Shown here: in pieces, positions 15,046-23,981 of the stretch
How positions within the stretch are numbered: position 1 is the first letter of the stretch
Layout: the number at the start of each line of letters is the position of its first letter
NCBI RefSeq assembly: GCF_900155385.1
Contig: NZ_LT699744.1
Location: 391,562 to 455,561, forward strand
From: Vreelandella massiliensis
GTDB taxonomy: Bacteria > Pseudomonadota > Gammaproteobacteria > Pseudomonadales > Halomonadaceae
Reading direction: 5' to 3'
Length of the DNA stretch: 64,000 nt
Made by a program: the position numbers and the translations under genes
Notes under the pieces: model-generated
The model's database searches: none
What the model was told of the DNA's origin: nothing
The model's input: the letters and a program-made list of their open reading frames with translations, nothing else

Positions 15046-16020
15046 ATGGCTAAGAAGAGTAATGTCCCATCTTACATGGTCACGTATGCGGACCTGATGT
15101 CGCTGCTATTGTGCTTTTTTGTGCTACTGCTTTCGTTTTCGCAGGTGGATGCGCAAAAATTTCGCACGATTGCCGGGGAGCTCTCCAAGGCGTTTGGCGT
15201 GCAGCGTGAGATAGAGGCTCAGCAAATACCCAAAGGCACTAGCGCGGCGTTGGATCAGTTTTCGCCGGCCGTGCCGGATCGCACGCTGCTTGATGAGATC
15301 CGCCAGCGCACCATGGAAGAGCAGCCAAACTTGGAGTCCATGCGGCAAATCTTGGAGGCTAAGCGCCGTCAGCAAACGCTAGAAGTGGCCCAAGAGATTC
15401 GCACCTTACTAGAGGACACCGGCAATAGCGAAGTGACCAGCGTCGAGGTCGATGGCTTTCGGGTGGTGATCCGCATTCAGGAACGGGGCAGTTTTATGTC
15501 GGGTTCGGATACCGTGACGCCTTCGTTTGCCGAGCTGCTCGCGGATATGTCGGAAATTTTTGTAGGGTTGCCAGGTACGGTGGCGATTGAGGGGCACACC
15601 GATAACGTGCCGATCAACACGGCGCGCTTTGAAAGTAACTGGGATCTTTCCGCCATGCGCGCCGCCTCGGTGGCCAATCTTCTGCTGCAAAATGAACAAT
15701 TAGCCCCGGATCGTCTGTTGGTACAAGGCTTTGCCGACACCGAGCCGCGCGCGACCAACGAGACGGCCGAAGGGCGGGCGCAAAACCGCCGCGTCGAGAT
15801 CAACATCGACTTGAGCGAAGCCACCGAAGAGCGTGGTGAGCGTAGTATGGACGAACTCGCGGCGGATGCACCACCGGAGCCGCTGCTGGATGTGTCACCG
15901 CCGGAAGATAGCGCTGATATGCTGGAAGAGTTAACCACGGAAGAGGCTAGCCAAGAGCGCGTGGAAGAGTCGATCGAGGAGACCGTTGAGCGCTTTAACC
16001 CCTTCTTCCCCAACGATTAA
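15046..16020 (+). CDS. pomB: Flagellar motor stator protein MotB/PomB with OmpA-like peptidoglycan-binding domain
   Basis: A 324-residue stator partner. One N-terminal membrane helix carries the ion-binding aspartate, Asp16 in TYADLMSLLLCFF. A periplasmic linker/plug follows, then an OmpA-type domain (IEGHTDNVPI near residue 181, NWDLSAMRAASV, GFADTEPRATN) that anchors to peptidoglycan. The last 60 residues are an acidic tail rich in E, P and S, beyond the usual domain end. Directly downstream of pomA; the next gene is convergent. Confidence 0.93.
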   Translation: MAKKSNVPSYMVTYADLMSLLLCFFVLLLSFSQVDAQKFRTIAGELSKAFGVQREIEAQQIPKGTSAALDQFSPAVPDRTLLDEIRQRTMEEQPNLESMRQILEAKRRQQTLEVAQEIRTLLEDTGNSEVTSVEVDGFRVVIRIQERGSFMSGSDTVTPSFAELLADMSEIFVGLPGTVAIEGHTDNVPINTARFESNWDLSAMRAASVANLLLQNEQLAPDRLLVQGFADTEPRATNETAEGRAQNRRVEINIDLSEATEERGERSMDELAADAPPEPLLDVSPPEDSADMLEELTTEEASQERVEESIEETVERFNPFFPND

Positions 16021-16029
16021 AGCGCGACG

Positions 16030-16668
16030 TTAAGGCGGCGGCGTGGCGTTCAAGGGGGCTACCACGCCAAGCGCCACGGCACAACGGACCAGCGCGGCGG
16101 CATTGGTGACGCCAAGCTGCTTCATCGCCCGCTGGCGATAAACTTCCACCGTTTTGCTGCTCAGCGCCATCTGAGTGGCAATTTCCCGGCTGGTCATGCC
16201 TTCGGCCACATACTTGACGATGAGCTGCTCTTTGGGGCGTAAGGCGTTGAACTGCTCGTGTAGCGCTGCCATTGAGAGATCGCGCTGCTTGCGCTGTTGG
16301 GCGAGCGCAAGCGCTTGTTGCACGCTATCGATGAGCTGCTGGTGGTTGAACGGTTTTTCAATAAAATCGAAGGCGCCGTTTTTTAATGCCGCCACCGCCA
16401 TGGGGACATCGCCGTGGCCGGTCATCATGATGACCGGGGCGCTTTGGCCGTGATCGGCGAGCTGCTGCTGGACTTGCAGCCCGCTGAGCCCCGGCATGCG
16501 CACATCCAGCAGCACGACCTGCCAAGTGACCGGCGCGGCTAAAAACCGCTCGCCGTCGGCAAACGTTTGCGCCTCCAAACCGACGGAGGCTAGCAACCAC
16601 GCCAGCGAGTCGCGTAGCGCCTGATCGTCATCGACAATCGCGATGGTGGCGGGGGTGGTGTTGGGCAT
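16030..16668 (-). CDS. FixJ/NarL-type response regulator
   Basis: A 212-residue two-domain regulator. The receiver domain has acidic residues in IVDDD near 11-15, the phospho-acceptor Asp55 in LLDVRMPGLSG, Thr in MMTGHG and Lys in EKPF. A LuxR-type helix-turn-helix follows (EGMTSREIATQMALSSKTVEVYR). It lies 18 bp downstream of the PAS histidine kinase gene and is surely its partner. It is not linked to the stator genes except by convergent position. Target genes unknown. Confidence 0.92.
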   Translation of the reverse strand: MPNTTPATIAIVDDDQALRDSLAWLLASVGLEAQTFADGERFLAAPVTWQVVLLDVRMPGLSGLQVQQQLADHGQSAPVIMMTGHGDVPMAVAALKNGAFDFIEKPFNHQQLIDSVQQALALAQQRKQRDLSMAALHEQFNALRPKEQLIVKYVAEGMTSREIATQMALSSKTVEVYRQRAMKQLGVTNAAALVRCAVALGVVAPLNATPPP

Positions 16669-16686
16669 GTGTTCTCCAACCGGCGG

Positions 16687-18213
16687 TTAAGGGGAAGCGC
16701 TGCGCAGTGTAGCGGTAAAGCGCGCGCCGCAAAACAGGGGGCTTTCGCTCACGCTAAGCTGCCCGCCCATCGCCTCCATGAGCGAGCGGCTGATCGCCAG
16801 CCCCATGCCCAAGCCCTCCGCGCGGGTGGAGTGGAAGGCGGTAAAAATAGTCGCCCGCTGCGCTTGAGGAACCCCCGGCCCTTGATCATCGACATGCAGC
16901 GCTACCTGACGCTTCTCTTTGACCTCGGCGCTCAACTGCACGCGGTTGGCGTCGTGCTGGTGGCGGCTGGCTTCCAGCGCGTTGAGCAGTAAATTAACGA
17001 TGACCTGCTCTAGCGCTACGGGGTCGGCGCTGACCGATACCGGCGTGTTCGGCAGCACCGGCAGAAACTGCACGCGCGCCTGCTGGTACTGCCACTGACA
17101 CAGCGACCAGGCCGCGTCGATGACCTCGCAAAGGGCCACGGGTCGGCACTGCGTACCGCCTTTGCGAACGAAGGTGCGGATATGGCGAAGCCGCTTCGCC
17201 AACCGCTGGATCTGCTGGTCGATCTGCTCAAGCGGGTGTGCCAAGCGGTGGGCAGGCTGTTCGGGGTGGGTGCGAAGCTGTAGCAGCGCGCCACTGGCGT
17301 AGTTGGCCATGGCGCCGAGGGGTTGATTGAGCTCATGGGCGATATTAGACGTCAACTCTCCCATCGTGGCCAAGCGGTTAGCGTGGGCGATTTGCTCCTG
17401 ATGGCGCCTTGCCTGCTCTTCGGCCGCCTTACGCAGCCGAATATCGTGGTTGAGCAGGGAAAGGTGGCCCGGCTCGGCGCCGCGCCCACGATGGGCCTGC
17501 ACCACGCTGAGCACCGGTAGATGGCTGGCGCGACCGCGCATTTCCAGCTCGCCGCTCCAGGAGCCGTAGCGGGTGACCGCGGGCATCACGACCTGTTCCA
17601 ACACTTCAAGTGAGGCAGCGGTATAGACGTGGCTGAGCGGGGCGTGGGGATTTTCCCTTGGCAGGGAAAACTGGCGCCTCGCCGCCTCGTTGGCGCTGAA
17701 AATGTGCTGGTCCGCCCCGACAAAAAGGACGTAATCCGAACTCGACTCCACCACCTGAGCGAGGCGTTCGCGGTGCGCCTCGGCTTGAATGCGCCGCCCC
17801 ACATCGCGCGAAACGCTCAAAATATCGATCAGCTCGCCAGTTTTGGGGTCGCGACGCGTGCGGCTGGTGGTTTCAAACCACACGTAGCGACCACTTTTCG
17901 CCCGGAAGCGGTAGGTCTGCTGATAAAAGCCATTGTGATAGTAAACCCGGGGCGATTTATTGAGTAGGTCGCTTAAATCCGCGGGGTGGAAAAGCTGGTA
18001 CGCCGAGACGCCGATCAACTCCTCGGGCTCATAGCCAAGTAACTCGCGCGCGGCGTTGGAGGCGTAAAGAAAGGTGCCGTCGCGCGCATGGCGTGAAATC
18101 AAGTCGGTGGTGCTTTCAGCGAGCCATTGGTAGTGGCGCTTTTGTGCTTCCAGCTCCGTGTTGCGCGCCTCCAGCGCCTCTACTCGGGCGCGCAAGGTTT
18201 CCGGGGTATCCAT
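16687..18213 (-). CDS. PAS-domain sensor histidine kinase (FixL-like architecture)
   Basis: A 508-residue protein with no membrane segment, so a cytoplasmic sensor. It has an N-terminal coiled coil (residues 5-27), a PAS/PAC domain (about 28-140; RYVWFETTSRTR, SRDVG), and a second weaker PAS-like region (about 150-262). The phospho-acceptor His293 is in GELTSNIAHELNQP, and the ATPase domain has the N box NLLLNALEAS, DQGPGVP and GLGMGLAIS. The architecture resembles FixL, but I see no clear haem-PAS histidine signature, so the signal is unknown. Likely operon: kinase, then regulator; the 2OG oxygenase gene ends 3 bp upstream. Confidence 0.9.
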   Translation of the reverse strand: MDTPETLRARVEALEARNTELEAQKRHYQWLAESTTDLISRHARDGTFLYASNAARELLGYEPEELIGVSAYQLFHPADLSDLLNKSPRVYYHNGFYQQTYRFRAKSGRYVWFETTSRTRRDPKTGELIDILSVSRDVGRRIQAEAHRERLAQVVESSSDYVLFVGADQHIFSANEAARRQFSLPRENPHAPLSHVYTAASLEVLEQVVMPAVTRYGSWSGELEMRGRASHLPVLSVVQAHRGRGAEPGHLSLLNHDIRLRKAAEEQARRHQEQIAHANRLATMGELTSNIAHELNQPLGAMANYASGALLQLRTHPEQPAHRLAHPLEQIDQQIQRLAKRLRHIRTFVRKGGTQCRPVALCEVIDAAWSLCQWQYQQARVQFLPVLPNTPVSVSADPVALEQVIVNLLLNALEASRHQHDANRVQLSAEVKEKRQVALHVDDQGPGVPQAQRATIFTAFHSTRAEGLGMGLAISRSLMEAMGGQLSVSESPLFCGARFTATLRSASP

Positions 18214-18216
18214 GGC

Positions 18217-18885
18217 TCAGCGCGCCGGGTCGAGAATGCCACCGAGCGATGCGTTGCGGCGAAACCACCCGGCGATGCTGGCGCGGGCAGTACGGGTAGG
18301 CAGCACTTCGTGGGGCACGGTCTCGGAGAGAAAGCAGGCAAAGGTGCCGGCTTCGGGGACGACGCGGGCGACTTCGCGCTCGGGGTCTTCCGGGTGGTAA
18401 ATGACCATTTCGCCGCCGCCGTCGGCGGGCCATTCAGGGTTCAAGTAGCCCACCGTTGATACCACGCGGTTGGCGCGGCCGCGAAAGCTATCGACGTGGC
18501 GCTGATAGAACGCGCCCGCAGGGTAGTGGGCGAAGTGCGCTTCGTATTCAAACAGCCCTAAAAATAGCGCCTGGTTCAATGTCTGCTGAAGTTCTGCCAT
18601 GCCGGCCAGATAGTGGCGCTGAGCGTCGCTTTCGCGATTCAGCCAGCGGATGGCATCACCACGAATATCCTTGCGCAGATGGTGCGCATTCCCCCGTCCG
18701 ATACCCGCCTCGCTCAGGCCGTTGTGGTGCGCCAACTGCTCAAGCTCGTGATGCAGGGTGTGGCACAGCTTAGCATCGATGACGTTTTGGCCCACGAACC
18801 AGCCCTGTTCGACCAGAGCGTCGGCGAGCGCGTTGAGCGTCGCGGGGCTAAAAAGTGCCGCTGAGGATAAAGTGGTCGGCGTCAT
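18217..18885 (-). CDS. 2-oxoglutarate / Fe(II)-dependent oxygenase (prolyl-hydroxylase-like)
   Basis: A 222-residue protein with the double-stranded beta-helix iron site: His130 and Asp132 in YQRHVDS, His192 in VPHEVLPT, and an arginine shortly after (RASIAGWF) for 2-oxoglutarate. It fits the bacterial SM-20/PHD-like oxygenases that hydroxylate proteins or small molecules. The start overlaps the end of the CoA pyrophosphatase gene by 4 bp and the stop is 3 bp before the histidine kinase gene, so all four genes may be co-transcribed. Confidence 0.88.
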   Translation of the reverse strand: MTPTTLSSAALFSPATLNALADALVEQGWFVGQNVIDAKLCHTLHHELEQLAHHNGLSEAGIGRGNAHHLRKDIRGDAIRWLNRESDAQRHYLAGMAELQQTLNQALFLGLFEYEAHFAHYPAGAFYQRHVDSFRGRANRVVSTVGYLNPEWPADGGGEMVIYHPEDPEREVARVVPEAGTFACFLSETVPHEVLPTRTARASIAGWFRRNASLGGILDPAR

Positions 18886-19538
18886 GACGGGCGGTTTCTC
18901 TTAGGCATGGTACGGGGTGACGAGGTGCGTTCCGGGTAGTGATGCAGGGCGCCGGGTGGTTTCTGATAAAGGTCTATCGGCATGCCAAAGCCTTCAGCAA
19001 GCAGTTCCACCAGCATCATGGCCGAAAGGCCCCAGATAATGTGGCCATCGACGCGGTAGCTGGGCACATAATGCACGACTCCGTCGACGGTAATGACGTC
19101 GGTATGGGTGCGTTGATCTTCAAAAAAGTAGGTCAGCGGCACTTCAAAAATGGCGTCTAACTCATTCGGGTCGGCTTCTAGTGGCAGATCGGGCGGGATC
19201 AGCCCTACCCAGGGCGTGACGCGAATCCCGTGCAGCGAGATTACATCCGACAAACGGCCGAGAGATTGCACCAAGCGAGGCGCGAGCGCAATCTCTTCTT
19301 GCGCCTCGCGCAGCGCCGTGGCGTAAAGGTCTGGGTCCTGTGGCTCGCGCTTGCCGCCGGGAAACGCCACCTGGCCACTGTGGGTGTTCAAGTGGCTGGC
19401 CCGGCGAGTAAAGAGCAGGGTAGGGGCATCCCGGGTCACGATCGGCAGCAGCACCGCCGCTTCGGGTAACGGCAAGTGACTCAAGCGTTGAGGCGTGTGG
19501 TGTTGCAGCCGTTCACGCAGTTTCTCTAACATGGGCAT
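18882..19538 (-). CDS. CoA pyrophosphatase, Nudix family (NudL/YeaB-like)
   Basis: A 218-residue Nudix hydrolase expected to cleave CoA and its derivatives to 3',5'-ADP and phosphopantetheine. It carries the CoA-Nudix signature SHLNTHSGQVAFPGGK at residues 48-63, running into the Nudix box with REAQEE near 77-82. It is the first gene of the run that continues through the oxygenase and the two-component system. Divergent from the NudC-like gene, with 83 bp between the starts. Confidence 0.9.
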   Translation of the reverse strand: MPMLEKLRERLQHHTPQRLSHLPLPEAAVLLPIVTRDAPTLLFTRRASHLNTHSGQVAFPGGKREPQDPDLYATALREAQEEIALAPRLVQSLGRLSDVISLHGIRVTPWVGLIPPDLPLEADPNELDAIFEVPLTYFFEDQRTHTDVITVDGVVHYVPSYRVDGHIIWGLSAMMLVELLAEGFGMPIDLYQKPPGALHHYPERTSSPRTMPKRNRPS

Positions 19539-19621
19539 TCCATTGGGTTTCTTTCTTTTTAATCAGCAGCGGGTGTTGGCGTCAAGCGTTGACCTCTGTT
19601 GTGGCCTGTTGAGAGCGCGCG

Positions 19622-20179
19622 ATGAACTTTTGCAGTCAGTGTGGTGAGAAAGTCCGTTTTGCCGTCCCGCAAGGGGACGACCGTCCGCGCCATCTCTGTG
19701 ATGCCTGCGGTACGGTGCACTATCAAAATCCGCGCATCGTCGCGGGTACGTTGCCCGTCAGCGGCAGTAAAGTGCTGCTGTGCCGCCGGGCGATTGCGCC
19801 GCGCAAGGGGTACTGGACGCTGCCCGCGGGCTACATGGAGAACGCCGAAACCACCCAACAGGCGGCCGCTCGGGAAACGCTGGAAGAGGCGTGCGCCGAG
19901 GTTTCGCTCGCGAACCTATACACGCTGATCGACCTGCCCCACATTAATCAGGTCTATATGATTTTCCGCGCTGAGTTGCTCGGCGATTTTGGCGCCGGGG
20001 CGGAGAGCGAAGAGGTGGCGCTGTTCGAGGAGCATGAAATCCCGTGGGAGGCGCTGGCGTTCCCGACGATTGAGCAAACGCTGCGCCACTTTTACCAGGA
20101 CCGCCCTAGCGGGCACTTCCCTCTGCACACGGGCACGGTCACCCCGGAAGATCGTGAGCGCTATTTTGGCAGTGCCTGA
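19622..20179 (+). CDS. Nudix hydrolase with N-terminal zinc ribbon
   Basis: A 185-residue protein. A four-cysteine zinc ribbon (Cys4, Cys7, Cys26, Cys29; MNFCSQCG and LCDACG) precedes a Nudix domain. The Nudix box runs from GYMENAETT with RETLEEA at 84-90. The layout resembles NudC but is shorter, with the ribbon directly at the N-terminus. The substrate is unproven; dinucleotide or nucleotide-sugar hydrolases are the likely class. Confidence 0.88.
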   Translation: MNFCSQCGEKVRFAVPQGDDRPRHLCDACGTVHYQNPRIVAGTLPVSGSKVLLCRRAIAPRKGYWTLPAGYMENAETTQQAAARETLEEACAEVSLANLYTLIDLPHINQVYMIFRAELLGDFGAGAESEEVALFEEHEIPWEALAFPTIEQTLRHFYQDRPSGHFPLHTGTVTPEDRERYFGSA

Positions 20180-20190
20180 GGGGGGCGTGA

Positions 20191-20502
20191 TCACAGATCC
20201 GCCAGCTGCCATGCCTCGTAAGCGGGCTCTTCGTAAGGATGGGCCCGCTTTAACGCCGCGACGGCCTCATTAATCAGGTCGTCCTGACAGACCAGTTCGA
20301 CCTTGAGCTCGTCGACGGTTTCCAGCGCCCCAGGCTCACCGATATAGGGGTTGGCACCGGAGAGGGGGCGAAACTGCCCCGTTCCGCGGGTCTCAAAGCA
20401 GCACGCCTCGTAGTCGCCAATGCGCCCGGCGCCGGTGGCAAAGATCGCTTCCTTCACCTGCGCGGCGTCCTCGACGGGAACAAAAAAGGCAAGTTTATAC
20501 AT
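20191..20502 (-). CDS. NIF3-like / YqfO-type small domain protein
   Basis: A 103-residue protein with the CutA-like ferredoxin fold seen as the inserted domain of YqfO/NIF3 proteins: YKLAFFVPVEDAAQVKEAIFATGAGRIGDY at the start and HPYEEPAYE at the end. Here it is stand-alone. The start has a perfect AGGAGG 5 nt upstream on the minus strand. A longer in-frame start would run into the divergent fructosamine kinase gene. Function unknown. Confidence 0.88.
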   Translation of the reverse strand: MYKLAFFVPVEDAAQVKEAIFATGAGRIGDYEACCFETRGTGQFRPLSGANPYIGEPGALETVDELKVELVCQDDLINEAVAALKRAHPYEEPAYEAWQLADL

Positions 20503-20518
20503 GGGAGCCTCCTGATTT

Positions 20519-21367
20519 ATGCCAACGTCTCCATCCATTCCCCCTAGCTTACAGAGCCTGCTGGAAGAAAAGAAGCTGACGCCGGTAAGCAATCTTCAAG
20601 CCCTTAGCGGCGGCGATATGGCCGCTGTCTACCGTCTTGAAACGCGCCAAGGCACGGTGGTGGTCAAACACGACGCCGCCACGCGCTTGCAGGGCGAGGC
20701 CGACGGGCTTCAGGCGTTAAAAGCCGCGCAAACGCCGCTGGTTATCCCTGACGTGCTCGGCCAAGCCGGAGAGTGGCTGGTGATGGAGGCACTAAACCCG
20801 TCCGGGCGAAGCGACGGCGCCGCGCTGGGCGAGGGCTTGCGTGCGCTACACGCACACCACGGCGAGCAGCACGGCTGGCACCAAGACAATGCCTGTGGCC
20901 ATACCCCGCAACCCAACGCGCCGCTGGCCGATGGGCGGGACTTTCAGCGAAAGCGCCGGCTGCTGCCCCTCAGCGCGGCCTGCCATGAGCGGGGATTGCT
21001 CGATCAGCCGCTGCGCCGGCGTATCGAGGCCATTGCCGAGGCGCTAGAGACGTGGTTGCCGGATACGGCCCCCCGTTTGGTTCACGGCGATCTCTGGTCG
21101 GGAAATGTCCTCTATACGCCGAGTGGCCCCGCCTTGATCGATCCTGCCGTCTACTACCACTTACCTGAGGTGGATCTTGCCATGCTGACACTGTTTGGCG
21201 CCCCGGGGGAGGCGTTTTTCGAGGCCTACTGGAATGGCCACGCCCCGGCCGACTGGCCAAGGCGCGAAGCGCTGTTTCAGCTCTACCCGCTACTCAACCA
21301 CCTGTTGCTGTTTGGCGGTGCTTATCGCCGCGGCGTGGAGCGCTGTGTGGCCAAACTGTCGGGTTAG
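20519..21367 (+). CDS. Fructosamine kinase family protein
   Basis: A 282-residue aminoglycoside/fructosamine kinase-fold protein. Catalytic loop LVHGDLWSGNVLY near residues 185-197 and the metal-binding LIDPAVYY follow. Bacterial members phosphorylate fructosamines or ribulosamines on glycated proteins so they can be released. Divergent from the NIF3-like gene, with only 16 bp between start codons. The stop overlaps the convergent hydrolase gene by 4 bp. Confidence 0.9.
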   Translation: MPTSPSIPPSLQSLLEEKKLTPVSNLQALSGGDMAAVYRLETRQGTVVVKHDAATRLQGEADGLQALKAAQTPLVIPDVLGQAGEWLVMEALNPSGRSDGAALGEGLRALHAHHGEQHGWHQDNACGHTPQPNAPLADGRDFQRKRRLLPLSAACHERGLLDQPLRRRIEAIAEALETWLPDTAPRLVHGDLWSGNVLYTPSGPALIDPAVYYHLPEVDLAMLTLFGAPGEAFFEAYWNGHAPADWPRREALFQLYPLLNHLLLFGGAYRRGVERCVAKLSG

Positions 21368-22257
21368 CGCTGCTTTATGCGCTCGGTCAACCGCTGCCAT
21401 AAGCTGGCCTTTGCTTCGGGGACGTGGTGCTCAAGAAAGTGCCGCAGTGGTGTGACTTGGCTCTCCACGTTGAGCATGGGCGCATGGCCGCAGCCGGGCG
21501 CTTCCAGCGTGGTCATCTCCGGCTGTGCTTGGCGCATTTTTTCCACGCTCTCAGGCGTGATGAGCGGTGACTGCTCGCCGCGAATCAGCATCAAAGGGCA
21601 GCGGATTTGGGCCCAGTCCGACCACATATCCCGCGGCGTGTCGTGGATAAACTGCTCGCCGATGCGCGGGTCGTAATGAAACGTCCAGGCGCCATCGGGC
21701 AGACGCCTAGCGCTGGCGGTGGCCATCGCGTCCCACTCGCTCTCCTGATCGATACCAAACCCCCGATAGTTTTCCTTGAGCGCCTCTTTTAGCGCGGCAA
21801 ATGTACTAAAGCGCTTCAAGGTGGCGAAATAAGTGGCCATCTGCGCGAGCGCCTGCGGCTCAAGTTCCGGGCCAACGTCGTTGAGCACTAGGCACTGAAA
21901 CCGGGGGGCGGCCTCGCTGTCCGCGGCGAGGAGCATGCCTAACAGCCCGCCCATCGAAGTACCGACCCAAGGCACGCTATCGAGCTGGAAGTGATCCAGC
22001 ACCGCGAGTGCTACTTTCATATAGTGAGCGTATAAATACTCCTGGGCGGGGTAGAAAGACCAGCTGGAGAGCCCGCGCCCCGGCGTGTCGGGCGCCAGCA
22101 CACGCCACTTGGGGCCGAGCAGGCGAGCAAGCTGCTCGAAATCGCCGCCGTGTCGTGCCAGGCCGTGCCAGGCGATCACCGTATGCGGCGCATCAGGGTG
22201 CCAGACGCGCACGGCGATATCGAGCGAATCCACGGGGACAATGGCAACGGCATCCAT
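21364..22257 (-). CDS. Alpha/beta hydrolase
   Basis: A 297-residue alpha/beta-fold hydrolase. The nucleophile elbow is GTSMGG near residues 100-105, the catalytic acid lies in the LIRGEQSPL region near 225, and the histidine is in GCGHAP near 258. There is no signal peptide, so it is cytoplasmic. Similar to hydrolases of the 3-oxoadipate-lactonase or haloperoxidase type; the substrate cannot be told. Confidence 0.87.
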   Translation of the reverse strand: MDAVAIVPVDSLDIAVRVWHPDAPHTVIAWHGLARHGGDFEQLARLLGPKWRVLAPDTPGRGLSSWSFYPAQEYLYAHYMKVALAVLDHFQLDSVPWVGTSMGGLLGMLLAADSEAAPRFQCLVLNDVGPELEPQALAQMATYFATLKRFSTFAALKEALKENYRGFGIDQESEWDAMATASARRLPDGAWTFHYDPRIGEQFIHDTPRDMWSDWAQIRCPLMLIRGEQSPLITPESVEKMRQAQPEMTTLEAPGCGHAPMLNVESQVTPLRHFLEHHVPEAKASLWQRLTERIKQR

Positions 22258-22392
22258 AAAGGGCGGCTCCTATTCTGGTGGGGCAATATCGTAGGTATTG
22301 CATTGCAGCATAGCGTAGTTGGCGGGCAGACGTTATAGGGTAAAAAACGTGCAAAAACACACAAGGCCCTGGCAAGCGCTTATGAACATGCG

Positions 22393-22410
22393 ACAATGTA
22401 TGTATATTGT
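22393..22410. promoter_or_regulatory. Inverted repeat operator candidate upstream of the TolC-RND operon
   Basis: An 18-bp imperfect palindrome beginning ACAATGTA and ending TATTGT (7 of 9 positions symmetric) lies 34 bp before the TolC start codon. It contains TATATT at 22403-22408, which could be the -10 element, so binding here would block transcription. The TGTATGTA core resembles operators of AcrR-type regulators as I remember them. Confidence 0.5.
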
Positions 22411-22443
22411 GCCTGACGACGGATCATTAACGAGGATGATGAC

Positions 22444-23910
22444 ATGCTGCGACTTCCTTCTGCTCTTCCATTGACGCGCGAAGGCGCTTGGTGGCGACGT
22501 ACGCTTTTGCCCACCCTAGTGGCAGCGACCTGGGGAGCCCCCGCCTGGTCGGCGGATTTGCTCACGATTACCCAGGATGCGCTGAATCATAACGCGGCGC
22601 TTAGTTCGGCGCGCTTGGTCACTCGCAGTACGGAGTCGGCGCGCGAAGCGGCAAAAGGGGCGCTATTACCGCAAGTCAGTGCCACCGGCAGTGTGGCCCA
22701 TAGCCGTACTTACGAAAGCCAGACGAGCGGTCAGCGTGTATCGAACCCGGCATTTGCCCCAGCGGCCATCGATGACAATATCAATAGCGTCAGCGTATCG
22801 CTTGAAGCGACCCAGGCGCTATTTGATGCCATCGCCACGCGCGAGGTGGAGCGGGCGGAGCGCCAGATCGATCGTCAGCTGTATGAACTGGCCGCTACCG
22901 AGCAGCAGTTATTGATTGATGTCGCTTCCACCTATTTTGAAATTTTACGCGCCTATGAGCTGCTTGAAGCGCGCCGGGCGCAGGAGCGCGCGATTGGGCG
23001 TCAGCTTGAGCAGGCACGTGAGCAGTTTGACGTCGGGCTGATCGCCATCACCGAAGTGGAAGAAGCCAAAGCAGCCTATGATCAGTCGCGCGCGACCCGC
23101 ATTGCCGCGGAGAGCGACCTACAAGTGCGCTTTGAAGCCCTAGAGCGTTTAACCGGCGAGCGCTACGACAGCATCAAGGCGCTGGGCGAGGCGATGCCCG
23201 TCAAGACGCCTGCGCCTAATGATCGCCAGCACTGGGTAGAGCTTGCCGTTGAGAACAACCCGCTTGTACTGGCAAGCCAAGCCGGCGTTGAGCTAACCCG
23301 TAGTGGGTTGGCGCTGGCCGAGGCGCAGCGCCTGCCTTCGGTCAATGCCTTTGCCAACTATAACTATGCCGATAGCGACGCCGATGGCACGTCGGGCTAT
23401 AACACCGATAGCCAGGTAGGCGTTCGCGCCTCGCTCCCGCTTTATACCGGCGGGACCACCACCGCGACGATTCAGGAAAACACCTTCTTACTCGAAGCCA
23501 GCCAGTACGACTTCGAGGATCAGCGTCGTGAAACCGTACAGCAAGTACGCTCGCGCTTTACCCAAGTGAGTAATGACGTGGCTACCGTTGAGGCGCGAAA
23601 ACAAGCCATCGTCTCTAACCAGAGCGCGCTGGATGCCACCCGGGCGGGGTATGAAGTGGGCACGCGCAATATCGTCGATGTCTTGAACGCTGAGCAAAGT
23701 TTGTACAATGCGATCGCTGACCACGCCAGCGCCCGCTATGACTATGTGATTAACCTGCTGACCCTGCGCCAACAAGCGGGCACGCTCGATGTCGCCGCAC
23801 TTGAAGAGGTTAATGCGTGGCTGGAAGGCGAGAGCGTGGAGTTCACCCTGCCCGAAGATAGCGAAAGCAGCGTGACCCATATTGGACAACGCCCACAGCG
23901 CGAGGGCTGA
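22444..23910 (+). CDS. TolC-family outer-membrane efflux protein
   Basis: A 488-residue outer-membrane channel. A basic N-terminus and hydrophobic stretch end in AWSA near residue 37, an exported signal peptide. Two internal TolC repeats follow, with the coiled-coil barrel helices (ELAATEQQLLIDVASTYFEI near 145-165; NIVDVLNAEQSLYNA near 410-425). It is the first gene of an efflux operon; the adaptor follows 71 bp after its stop. The start ATG is preceded by GAGG. Expected to dock with the adaptor and RND pump encoded next. Confidence 0.92.
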   Translation: MLRLPSALPLTREGAWWRRTLLPTLVAATWGAPAWSADLLTITQDALNHNAALSSARLVTRSTESAREAAKGALLPQVSATGSVAHSRTYESQTSGQRVSNPAFAPAAIDDNINSVSVSLEATQALFDAIATREVERAERQIDRQLYELAATEQQLLIDVASTYFEILRAYELLEARRAQERAIGRQLEQAREQFDVGLIAITEVEEAKAAYDQSRATRIAAESDLQVRFEALERLTGERYDSIKALGEAMPVKTPAPNDRQHWVELAVENNPLVLASQAGVELTRSGLALAEAQRLPSVNAFANYNYADSDADGTSGYNTDSQVGVRASLPLYTGGTTTATIQENTFLLEASQYDFEDQRRETVQQVRSRFTQVSNDVATVEARKQAIVSNQSALDATRAGYEVGTRNIVDVLNAEQSLYNAIADHASARYDYVINLLTLRQQAGTLDVAALEEVNAWLEGESVEFTLPEDSESSVTHIGQRPQREG

Positions 23911-23981
23911 TGCCCGTCGACGATCCGCTTTTTACCTTTTGAAACTTGCATCACTTGTTACGGAGTGACAGGACTTACATT

